Origin: Thermodesulfobacteriaceae bacterium | Lineage (GTDB): Bacteria; Desulfobacterota; Thermodesulfobacteria; Thermodesulfobacteriales; Thermodesulfobacteriaceae | Assembly (NCBI GenBank): GCA_015494725.1 | Contig: WGAR01000148.1 | Span: 1-12,485, forward strand | Length of the DNA: 12,485 nt | Direction of reading: 5' to 3' | Shown: positions 7,031-12,485 of the stretch, in pieces | Numbering within the stretch: position 1 is the first letter of the stretch | Layout of the letters: each line of letters begins with the position of its first letter | Position numbers and translations under genes: made by a program | Notes under the pieces: generated by a model | What the model saw: only the letters and a program-made list of their open reading frames with translations | Databases searched by the model: none | Told to the model about the DNA's origin: nothing

Positions 7031-7789
7031 CTACTCATTCCCGGAAAGTTTTTCCAGTAATTCCTGAGGGATGTCGAAGTTGGCGTAAACGTTCTGAACA
7101 TCGTCATGATCCTCCAGTTTTTCCATAAGGCGCAGGATCTGCTGAGCGATCTTCTCGTCCTCCACCCGGACCGTAGTTTTGGGGACCAGGGTAACCCGGG
7201 CCGAGGCCAGGGGAAGGCCGGCTTCTTCCAGCCCGGAACGGACGGTTTCAAACTCCTCAGGGCCGGTGATGATCTCGAATTCTCCCTCGTAGGTCCTCAC
7301 ATCCTCGGCCCCGGCCTCCAGAGCGGCTTCTAGGACCTGTTCCTCGGAAAGACCGTCCCGGGGGACCACGATGAGGCCCTTCTTTTCGAAGATCCAGGAC
7401 ACGGCCCCAGGTTCAGCCAGATTCCCCCCGTATTTACTGAAGATATGACGCAATTCGGAGACCGTGCGACGCCGATTGTCGGTTACACTCTGGATAAGGA
7501 TGGCCACCCCTCCGGGCCCGTAGCCCTCGAAGGTGGCCTCCTCATAGCGGGTGCCTTCCTCCAGGCCCAGTCCCTTACGGATGGCCCTTTCGATATTTTC
7601 TTTGGGCATATTAACGGCCTTGGCCGCAGCGATGGCCGCCCGCAACCGGGGATTGGAATCCGGATCGCCGCCTCCGAGTCTTGCCGCTACCATGATCTCG
7701 CGGGTGATCTTGGTAAAGATACGGCCCCGTTTGGCATCCTGTGCGGCCTTTTTACGTTTTATCTGGGCCCAGTGAGAATGTCCGGCCAT
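7031..7789 (-). CDS. yebC: YebC/TACO1 family regulatory protein
   Basis: Widely conserved family, long annotated as transcriptional regulators and more recently linked to ribosome function at difficult sequences such as proline runs. The 252-aa chain starts with the hallmark MAGHSHWAQIKRKKAAQDAKRG, followed by the three-domain pattern with MPKENIERAIRKGLG (about 75-89), EGYGPGGVAI (about 104-113) and NRRRTVSELRHIFSKYGG. GGAGG with a 5-base spacer supports the ATG. It is the first gene of the cluster with ruvCAB, a very common bacterial neighbourhood. Its stop abuts the ruvC start. Confidence 0.95.
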   Translation of the reverse strand: MAGHSHWAQIKRKKAAQDAKRGRIFTKITREIMVAARLGGGDPDSNPRLRAAIAAAKAVNMPKENIERAIRKGLGLEEGTRYEEATFEGYGPGGVAILIQSVTDNRRRTVSELRHIFSKYGGNLAEPGAVSWIFEKKGLIVVPRDGLSEEQVLEAALEAGAEDVRTYEGEFEIITGPEEFETVRSGLEEAGLPLASARVTLVPKTTVRVEDEKIAQQILRLMEKLEDHDDVQNVYANFDIPQELLEKLSGNE

Positions 7790-7821
7790 AGATACCTCCT
7801 CTTTTCCCGTGAGGCTAATCC

Positions 7822-7849
7822 ATTATAACTTTTCCTGCCCCGGAACCAA
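7822..7849 (-). promoter_or_regulatory. Candidate promoter of the yebC-ruvCAB-panB cluster
   Basis: On the minus strand a perfect TATAAT (7827 to 7822) lies 16 bases after TTGGTT (7849 to 7844), half of a consensus -35. Transcription would start near 7815 and leave a leader of about 25 bases with the yebC GGAGG. It lies in the 74-base gap after the DUF434 gene, so it separates the two transcription units. I see no clear LexA-type palindrome here. Confidence 0.5.
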
Positions 7850-7863
7850 GTCCAGAGGTGGAT

Positions 7864-8526
7864 TTAACCGAAGAAGCGTTTGGGGGCCATCCTCAGGGAA
7901 TAACGGATGAGGTGTCCGGCAAGATCGAAAACCCGCCTGGCCCGATCGAGGAGGGCTCCGTCGGCGGTAAGAACCACCTCTCCGGAAAGGACCAGGCGTT
8001 CGGCCTCCTTTACCGCAAGCACCTCACCCGGAATCCTTAAGGGGCGTAGGATCCGCTGGCGCAACCTTTCCGCAAGTTTGCCCGAACCCGAGACCGGGGC
8101 GTCGAGATAGATCCCTAGAAAAGCCGGTGGATAGCGCCGGAAGAAACGCAGGATAAGGGTCTCCATGCGGGGCAGCTGGGTTTCGAGGTGCGGAAAACGC
8201 CCGTAGGCCCTTTCGGCATCGCGGACAAAACCATCCCGGGAAAGGACCAGCGGGCAGCCGGAAAGGGCGTGGCTCAGGGTGGCAAGCACGTTGTAGCCGT
8301 CCATCGTGACCCTCTTTCCGGAAAGCTCGGCGGCCCGCACCCTCTTTTGGCGGCGACGGAGAGCTATCTCCCGGGGAGGCGTGGCCCGGAGAAGGAGCTC
8401 CCTTTCGGCCCGGGAAAGGCCGAAATGATCGCCCACAAGCTTTAAGGCCGCTTTTTCCGGATACCCCCGGTCAAGGAGAAAGGCCAGATCCCTGGCGGCT
8501 TCCTTAAGGATGTCCTCGGTCATCAT
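7864..8526 (-). CDS. DUF434/DUF5616 PIN-like domain protein
   Basis: No biochemical function is known to me for this family, which I associate with archaea and some thermophilic bacteria. The 220-aa chain has an N-terminal helical DUF434-like part (about 5-60, ARDLAFLLDRGYPEKAALKLVGDHFGLS) and a C-terminal part (about 68-208) that looks like DUF5616, with a PIN/NYN-nuclease-like acidic pattern: MDGYNVL (D76), LSRDGFVRDAE (D98, D103), YLDAP (D142) and LTADGALLDRA (D189, D194). That suggests a metal-dependent RNase or nuclease, an inference only. The start is the first of two adjacent ATG codons, with AGGA 7 bases upstream. The gene lies before the yebC-ruv cluster on the same strand and diverges from leuC. 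Confidence 0.75.
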   Translation of the reverse strand: MMTEDILKEAARDLAFLLDRGYPEKAALKLVGDHFGLSRAERELLLRATPPREIALRRRQKRVRAAELSGKRVTMDGYNVLATLSHALSGCPLVLSRDGFVRDAERAYGRFPHLETQLPRMETLILRFFRRYPPAFLGIYLDAPVSGSGKLAERLRQRILRPLRIPGEVLAVKEAERLVLSGEVVLTADGALLDRARRVFDLAGHLIRYSLRMAPKRFFG

Positions 8527-8549
8527 TTTTAAATCCTATCCCCAAAAGT

Positions 8550-8581
8550 TTCTCTCCCCCACCTGGAGAGAACTGTTTTTT
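8550..8581 (+). terminator. Terminator-like hairpin in the leuC leader region
   Basis: A perfect 8-bp stem (TTCTCTCC 8550-8557 with GGAGAGAA 8565-8572, 7-base loop) is followed three bases later by six T (8576-8581). This fits an intrinsic terminator on the plus strand, yet no plus-strand gene ends here, so it may be an attenuator in front of leuC. Read on the minus strand the same stem is followed by only four T and would lie in the 5' region of the DUF434 gene. Confidence 0.4.
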
Positions 8582-8600
8582 ACTTGAAGAAAAGCTTCCG

Positions 8601-8617
8601 GGCCTTGCCGAAAGGCC
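8601..8617. other. Second hairpin in the leuC upstream region
   Basis: GGCCTT (8601-8606) and AAGGCC (8612-8617) form a perfect 6-bp stem with a 5-base loop, between the terminator-like hairpin and the leuC ribosome site. No T-run follows. It could be part of the leader RNA or lie next to the leuC promoter. I could not place a convincing -35/-10 pair for leuC. Confidence 0.3.
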
Positions 8618-8676
8618 TCTTGCGGGTTAGAAAGACTTGCGTTCCGGTTTTAGGCTTCAGGTAAGGAGGGTACCCC

Positions 8677-9960
8677 ATGAAACGTCCCATGACTATGGCG
8701 GAAAAGATCCTGGCCGATCGGGCCGGGGTGGCGGCGGTGGAGCCCGGGGAGCTGGTGGAGGTCCCGGTGGATCTCACGCTGGCCAACGACATCACGGCGC
8801 CGCTGGCTATCAGGATCTTTGAGGAGACGCGTATAAGCCGGGTCTTTGACCCGGAGCGCATCGTGTTGGTCATGGATCATTTCACCCCTAACAAGGACAT
8901 CAAGAGCGCCGAGCAGGTGCGGATCTGTCGCGAGTTTGCCCGCCGTTTCGGTATCCGGCATTATTACGAAGGAGGAGCCTGTGGAATAGAACATGCCCTG
9001 CTTCCGGAACTGGGGCTGGTGGTTCCGGGAGACATCGTCATCGGGGCCGACAGCCACACCTGCACCTACGGAGCGCTCGGGGCCTTTGCCACCGGGGTGG
9101 GGTCCACGGATCTTGCCGCGACCTGGATCACCGGCCGCACCTGGTTCAAGGTGCCGGAGACCATAAAGTTCGTCTATCGGGGAAAACTCAAACCCTGGGT
9201 CTCGGGAAAGGATCTTATTCTTTACACCATCGGGGACATCGGGGTGGATGGGGCCCTTTACCGGGCCATGGAGTTTTCCGGGGAGGTCATAAGGCGACTT
9301 TCCATGGCCGAAAGGTTCACCATGGCTAACATGGCCATCGAGGCCGGAGGCAAGGTGGGGCTTATGGAGCCGGACCGAAAGACCCTGAACTATGTACGCG
9401 GAAGGGCCAAACGCGAGCCCCGGATCTACCGCAGCGACCGGGGGGCGCGGTATCTCGAGGTGCGGGAGTACGACTGTTCAAAGATAGATCTTCAGGTGGC
9501 CTTTCCTCATCTTCCCTCCAAGGTAAAACCCGTAACCGAGATTCCGGAGATCCCCATCGACCAGGTGGTGATCGGTTCCTGCACCAACGGGCGGCTGGAG
9601 GATCTGGCGGTGGCGGCGAAGATCCTCAAGGGGCGCCGGGTGCACCCCCATGTTCGGACCATCATTATTCCGGCCACTCCGCAGGTCTATCGGGAGGCCC
9701 TGCGTCGGGGCTATCTGCGGGTGTTCCTTGAGGCCGGAGCCATTATTTCTCCCCCTACCTGCGGGCCCTGCCTCGGGGGCCACATGGGGATCCTGGCCCG
9801 GGGTGAGCGGGCGGTGGCCACCACCAACCGCAATTTCGTGGGGCGCATGGGGCATCCGGAAAGCGAGGTCTATCTTGCCGGGCCGGCGGTGGCCGCGGCC
9901 TCGGCGGTCCTGGGCAGAATCGGAAGCCCTGAGGAACTGGGACTTAAGGAGGAGGCGTGA
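8677..9960 (+). CDS. leuC: 3-isopropylmalate dehydratase large subunit (aconitase superfamily)
   Basis: With LeuD it isomerises 2-isopropylmalate to 3-isopropylmalate in leucine synthesis, using a 4Fe-4S cluster. The 427-aa chain is the short form seen in archaea and thermophiles, shorter than the roughly 466-aa E. coli type. Key features: MDHFTPNKDI (66-75), GADSHTCTYGALGAFATGVG (123-142), and the cluster cysteines C302 in GSCTNGR and C362/C365 in PTCGPCLGG. AAGGAGG at 8663-8669 supports the ATG. leuD starts one base after its stop. Members of this HACN/IPMI branch can act on isopropylmalate, homoaconitate or both, so the leucine role is the likeliest reading but is not proven by sequence. 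Confidence 0.93.
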   Translation: MKRPMTMAEKILADRAGVAAVEPGELVEVPVDLTLANDITAPLAIRIFEETRISRVFDPERIVLVMDHFTPNKDIKSAEQVRICREFARRFGIRHYYEGGACGIEHALLPELGLVVPGDIVIGADSHTCTYGALGAFATGVGSTDLAATWITGRTWFKVPETIKFVYRGKLKPWVSGKDLILYTIGDIGVDGALYRAMEFSGEVIRRLSMAERFTMANMAIEAGGKVGLMEPDRKTLNYVRGRAKREPRIYRSDRGARYLEVREYDCSKIDLQVAFPHLPSKVKPVTEIPEIPIDQVVIGSCTNGRLEDLAVAAKILKGRRVHPHVRTIIIPATPQVYREALRRGYLRVFLEAGAIISPPTCGPCLGGHMGILARGERAVATTNRNFVGRMGHPESEVYLAGPAVAAASAVLGRIGSPEELGLKEEA

Positions 9961-9961
9961 G

Positions 9962-10474
9962 ATGCGTTTTCGGGGAAGGGTTTTTAAGTTCGGAGACAAT
10001 ATAGACACCGATGTGATCATCCCGGCCCGCTACCTCAACACCACCGACCCCCGGGAGCTGGCCAAACATTGCATGGAGGACGCGGATCCGGAATTTGTAA
10101 AAAAGGTTCGTCCCGGGGACATCATCGTGGCCGGGAAGAACTTCGGCTGCGGGTCCTCCCGGGAACACGCCCCGGTGGCCATCAAGGCCTGCGGGGTCTC
10201 GTGCGTGATCGCCGAGAGCTTTGCCCGGATCTTCTATCGCAACGCTTTCAACACCGGGCTCCCTATTGTGGAGGCCCCGGAGGCCAGTCGCGAGATTCAG
10301 GAGGGCGATGAGGTGGAGGTGGATCTTGAGGCCGGGGAGATCCGGAACCTCACGCAGAGAAAAATCTACCGGGTAAAACCCCTTCCTCCCTTCATGAAGG
10401 AACTTTTGCGGGACGGCGGCCTTATCCCGCACCTGGTCTGTAAGTATCGGAATCTACGTCTTGAGGATGAATAG
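9962..10474 (+). CDS. leuD: 3-isopropylmalate dehydratase small subunit
   Basis: Swivel-domain subunit that completes the LeuC active site. The 170-aa chain has FGDNIDTDVIIPARYLNT at the N-terminus and the signature NFGCGSSREHAP at 60-71, then ESFARIFYRNAFNTGLP (85-101). The true start is the ATG at 9962, one base after the leuC stop and 6 bases after AAGGAGGAGG (9946-9955). The frame is open far upstream inside leuC, but that extension is a shadow. YLNT at 24-27 lies in the loop linked to substrate choice in this family. Half of its 16 arginine codons are CGG, which the tRNA encoded just downstream reads. The stop TAG directly touches the -35 box of the tRNA promoter. Confidence 0.95.
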   Translation: MRFRGRVFKFGDNIDTDVIIPARYLNTTDPRELAKHCMEDADPEFVKKVRPGDIIVAGKNFGCGSSREHAPVAIKACGVSCVIAESFARIFYRNAFNTGLPIVEAPEASREIQEGDEVEVDLEAGEIRNLTQRKIYRVKPLPPFMKELLRDGGLIPHLVCKYRNLRLEDE

Positions 10475-10502
10475 TTGACAGGCGGGGGCGGGGTTTTAAA
10501 AT
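10475..10502 (+). promoter_or_regulatory. Promoter of tRNA-Arg
   Basis: Consensus TTGACA (10475-10480), a 16-base spacer and TAAAAT (10497-10502, five of six consensus bases). The predicted start near 10509 leaves about 5 bases before the tRNA. The -35 box begins on the base after the leuD stop codon. The same promoter would read on into the integrase frame. Confidence 0.85.
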
Positions 10503-10513
10503 TTGGAAAGGAC

Positions 10514-10587
10514 GGGCGCGTAGCTCAGTTGGATAGAGCGTTGGCCTCCGGAGCCAGAGGTCGTGGGTTCGAATCCCGCCGCGCCCT
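10514..10587 (+). tRNA. tRNA-Arg (anticodon CCG)
   Basis: A full cloverleaf can be drawn. Acceptor GGGCGCG (10514-10520) pairs perfectly with CGCGCCC (10580-10586). The D-arm is GCTC/GAGC with A at position 20, an arginine identity base. The anticodon arm is TTGGC/GCCAG with loop CTCCGGA, so the anticodon is CCG (10548-10550), reading CGG. The variable loop is AGGTC, and the T-arm GTGGG/CCCGC carries the loop TTCGAAT. CCA is not encoded. The discriminator base is T (10587), where tRNA-Arg normally has A or G. The 3' half is the likely attachment site of the element that follows, and the integrase frame overlaps it. Confidence 0.96.
10563..10587 (+). other. Candidate integration core (att) at the 3' end of tRNA-Arg
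   Basis: Integrases of this class commonly recombine at the T-arm and 3' end of a tRNA gene, and the element begins exactly where this tRNA ends. The matching copy at the other boundary is not in the window, so the core's true length is unknown. Confidence 0.5.
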
Positions 10588-11687
10588 CTTTAAACTTCCG
10601 TAAAATCACTTACCCCGACGGAAGAAAGGTCGAACGCTCTCGCCTCTGCCGCACCAGAAAGGAGGCCAGAGCCCTTCTTGCCAGAGCCGAAATTCTTGAG
10701 GAAAGAACTCGATTCGCAAACTATACCCCTGAAGACGTAAAACAGTGGCAGGGCGCAGGACTTCTCTCAAAACCGGATCTTAAAGCCCTTATGTCGGTCT
10801 TTGATACCGGGCTCCCCGGCTATACTTTAAAGGAGGCTGTCTCCGATTATCTTGCCGAAAGTAAACACCTCTCCCGGGGAGAACGTCAGGCCAGGGAAAT
10901 AAGATCCAGGAATATTTTGCGCATACTCGGTCCCTCCACCCCTCTTGCCTCCCTGAAACCATCCGACGCGGAAGTCCTAAAGAGAACCCTTCTCGAAAAG
11001 GGCTACTCCCCGAATACCGTAAACAAACACCTGGGGGATCTCAAAAGGATCGCGGAAAGAGCCGTATCCTTGGGTCTCCTTCCGCGCAATCCTTTCTCCG
11101 CCGTAAAACCCCTCAAAAACCACAAACCCTTTCAGCCCCGGGTGCTTTCCCCTCAGGAGGTGAAAATGGTTCTCGCCGAAGCCAGGAAATCAAGACTTCT
11201 TTACGGATGGATGTATCTGATTTTTCTCTTCGCCTTCGGATGCGGACTGAGAAGATCGGAAATCCTTACCCTCCGGTGGGAATGGATCGACTGGGAAAGA
11301 CGACTCGTCTTCGTGAAGAGGACCAAAACCGGTAAACCCAGGTTTGTGGGCCTGGGGGAAAGACTCTATCGTGAACTTGTGAGGCTGAAGGAAAAATTGC
11401 TCGAAAGAGGTGAAATTCCTGAGGGAAGAATACTTCCTCCCATCCACCCCGACTCCATAACCTCGGCCGCCGCAAGGATATTCCGCAGGTGCGGGCTTTC
11501 CGGCGTCCGCTTCCACGATGCCAGACACACCTACGCCACACATCTCCAGGTCCTTGCGGGAGCCTCTCCGGTCGAAGCCATGGCACGCACCGGACATTCC
11601 TCCGTGGACATGCTGCTGCACTACAGCCATCCCGCAAACCGCACCATCTTCGAGGATGCCCTGCCGTATATGAGGGAGGGGAAATGA
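10563..11687 (+). CDS. Tyrosine recombinase / integrase whose frame runs out of tRNA-Arg
   Basis: Site-specific recombinase of the phage-integrase family. From the GTG at 10563 it has 374 aa. Domains: a probable arm-DNA-binding domain cut short at its front (NFRKITYPDGRKVERS at 11-26, then a helix to about 50), a SAM-like core-binding domain (about 85-180), and a catalytic domain (about 190-374). The active site is complete: R230 (GCGLRRSEIL), K255 (TKTGKPR), H318 and R321 (HDARHTYATHL), H345 (TGHSSVDM) and nucleophile Y354 (LLHYSH). The first eight codons are tRNA sequence. No ATG, GTG or TTG occurs in frame from there to codon 77, which would lose the arm domain. So it either starts inside the tRNA or is the 3' part of an integrase split by integration. 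The stop lies inside the convergent zinc-ribbon gene. Confidence 0.85.
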   Translation: MGSNPAAPSLNFRKITYPDGRKVERSRLCRTRKEARALLARAEILEERTRFANYTPEDVKQWQGAGLLSKPDLKALMSVFDTGLPGYTLKEAVSDYLAESKHLSRGERQAREIRSRNILRILGPSTPLASLKPSDAEVLKRTLLEKGYSPNTVNKHLGDLKRIAERAVSLGLLPRNPFSAVKPLKNHKPFQPRVLSPQEVKMVLAEARKSRLLYGWMYLIFLFAFGCGLRRSEILTLRWEWIDWERRLVFVKRTKTGKPRFVGLGERLYRELVRLKEKLLERGEIPEGRILPPIHPDSITSAAARIFRRCGLSGVRFHDARHTYATHLQVLAGASPVEAMARTGHSSVDMLLHYSHPANRTIFEDALPYMREGK

Positions 11688-12184
11688 GAATCTTTTTCGA
11701 TTTTAGCCTCTCGCAACATCCAATACTTGCACACTCCTTGGGCTAGAATGCACCATTGAAGAAAGGCTCTGAGTCTCTCTTGATACTTTCTCCCCGGCGG
11801 TCTCGGTAAAACTCCCTTGCGATAAGCAACAAGCTTCTGCTCACACGCCTTCACTCTGTTTTCCAGAACCTGGCGGACCTTTTTCAGGTATACTCGGGCG
11901 TCTTCCGGGGTCTGGAAACGATCAAGGTCAAAAAGAGGGAATTCCCTCCAGTAAGGAATCCGAGATACCTGAGCCTTGTTCCAGTTGATCACTGCTTGCC
12001 ACTTCCGGCGTGATCCTTCGGCCTTCTTCCCGCACTTCGGACAAGAAAGCTGCCAGCGGTCCTCTTTCGGTGTTCGCGAAATGATGGGCAGGATCCCACA
12101 ATCATTGCATGGAAAAATTAAGCAGTTTGTTTCTTCAAGAGGATCAAACTTTCCATACCATAAGTACCTTTTATCCGTCTTCAT
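11621..12184 (-). CDS. Lar-like zinc-ribbon protein with long C-terminal extension
   Basis: Numbered from the ATG at 12184 (187 aa; a GTG two codons earlier is possible, and neither has a clear Shine-Dalgarno). The N-terminal part shows two cysteine pairs, PCNDCG (C26, C29) and CPKCGK (C48, C51), with an aromatic residue between them and then A..NWN (W68, N69). This is the pattern of the Lar restriction-alleviation zinc-ribbon family common in phages and prophages. Typical members are short, about 60-90 aa. Here about 110 more residues follow, rich in helix-forming charged residues (about 95-125) and aromatic/Cys residues (about 135-160). The last 22 codons run antisense to the integrase end (67-base overlap). 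Anti-restriction is only a possibility by family; the extension is unrecognised. Confidence 0.6.
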   Translation of the reverse strand: MKTDKRYLWYGKFDPLEETNCLIFPCNDCGILPIISRTPKEDRWQLSCPKCGKKAEGSRRKWQAVINWNKAQVSRIPYWREFPLFDLDRFQTPEDARVYLKKVRQVLENRVKACEQKLVAYRKGVLPRPPGRKYQERLRAFLQWCILAQGVCKYWMLREAKIEKDSHFPSLIYGRASSKMVRFAGWL

Positions 12185-12217
12185 AATCACAGTTACTTGG
12201 AGGTTTCGTTCAGAACA

Positions 12218-12439
12218 TCATTCCATTTTATTTTTAGGACACTGTGAGCTTGAAATATACTCAAGAAAGAAAGTCACTATCGCACCAACAAGCGAAGAAA
12301 GCGTGACCAATATCACGGCTGCATCAGGCATAATGTTTTCCTTAATAAGCATAAAAATTGAGATTATAAAAGCCGAAAAGAGATTAGTATAGAAATAAGT
12401 TTTGTAAAACATTGTATTCATTGTATCCCTCCCTCTCAT
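12218..12439 (-). CDS. Small two-helix membrane protein of unknown function
   Basis: The 73-aa protein has two predicted transmembrane segments (about 15-32 and 39-60) joined by a short polar turn (KENIMPD), and a hydrophilic tail with one Cys (SSQCPKNKME). Two starts are possible, each with a good ribosome site: ATG 12439 with AGAGGA, and ATG 12421 with AGGGAGGG (67 aa). It is AT-rich and lies 33 bases upstream of the Lar-like gene on the same strand, so the two may be co-transcribed. Small size and two helices recall holins or toxin-like membrane peptides, but nothing specific supports either. Confidence 0.5.
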   Translation of the reverse strand: MRGRDTMNTMFYKTYFYTNLFSAFIISIFMLIKENIMPDAAVILVTLSSLVGAIVTFFLEYISSSQCPKNKME

Positions 12440-12446
12440 TGTATTC
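12410..12446. repeat. Three copies of CATTGTAT(T/C)C around the start of the membrane protein gene
   Basis: Copies lie at 12410-12419, 12419-12428 and 12437-12446, spaced 9 and 18 bases apart. Read on the minus strand, the repeat places a ribosome site and an ATG in two successive in-frame copies, so the gene has a duplicated start region. Confidence 0.45.
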
Positions 12447-12485
12447 CTCTTTTTTATCTATGGCATCACTTCGGATAATACCTGA

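Larger units (their letters stand above)
10587..12485. mobile_element. Left end of an integrative element in tRNA-Arg (incomplete)
   Basis: A tyrosine integrase directly next to a tRNA gene, a marked change in codon use, an AT-rich tail and two unrelated small cargo genes mark the edge of an integrated plasmid, phage or similar element. In the integrase 26 of 43 Arg codons are AGA/AGG and 3 are CGG; in leuD, 2 of 16 are AGA/AGG and 8 are CGG. No structural phage, conjugation or replication gene is visible before the window ends, so its class is open. Confidence 0.65.

Noticed and set aside
9650..9961. Long upstream extension of the leuD reading frame inside leuC
   Set aside because: leuD homologues start at the MRFRGRVFKFGDN segment. 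The ATG at 9962 has an excellent ribosome site, and the extension translates to Arg/Pro-rich shadow sequence over a well-conserved part of leuC.
11976..12392. 138-aa plus-strand open frame across the two cargo genes
   Set aside because: It has no ribosome site and no recognisable domain, and lies antisense to the better-supported Lar-like and membrane protein genes.
12410..12446. Three-copy 10-base repeat as a CRISPR array or att site
   Set aside because: Units are too short, spaced 9 and 18 bases with no spacer pattern, and unlike the tRNA 3' end.

Overview
The window looks like a chromosomal stretch of a Gram-negative bacterium that meets the edge of an integrated mobile element. LpxC (lipid A synthesis) and a lipoprotein RlpA point to an outer membrane. 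The core is GC-rich (for example 41 G/C in the 60 bases 9781-9840). The large LeuC and LeuD subunits are of the separate-chain thermophile/archaeal type, and a DUF434-like gene is present. My best guess is a thermophilic Thermodesulfobacteriota-like organism. That placement is an inference from gene content, not a database match.

Layout. Bases 1-95 probably hold the 5' end of a minus-strand gene. A plus-strand run follows: rlpA (lytic transglycosylase-type lipoprotein), rnc (RNase III) and era (ribosome assembly GTPase), tightly coupled, then lpxC and a SlyD-like FKBP prolyl isomerase. Next comes a compact minus-strand cluster, read right to left: yebC, ruvC, ruvA, ruvB, panB. It has abutting or overlapping junctions and a good promoter in front of yebC. 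Upstream of it, also on the minus strand, is a DUF434/DUF5616 PIN-like protein. Diverging from that gene, leuC and leuD encode the two subunits of isopropylmalate dehydratase. The leuC leader holds a terminator-like hairpin.

Directly after the leuD stop codon lie a near-consensus promoter and a tRNA-Arg(CCG) gene. A tyrosine recombinase reading frame runs out of the 3' half of that tRNA gene. It has no usable start codon between the tRNA and codon 77, so either it starts inside the tRNA T-arm or its natural 5' end was cut off by integration. The second layout is known from SSV-type archaeal integrases, whose attP lies inside int. Beyond it, arginine codon use and base composition change sharply (14 G/C in the 60 bases 12361-12420). 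Two minus-strand cargo genes follow: a Lar-like zinc-ribbon protein with a long extra C-terminal region, and a small two-helix membrane protein. The far end of the element lies outside the window.

The tRNA/integrase junction is the most interesting part: open frame through a tRNA, lost or hidden start, odd discriminator base. The rest is mostly conserved housekeeping with a few residue-level oddities.
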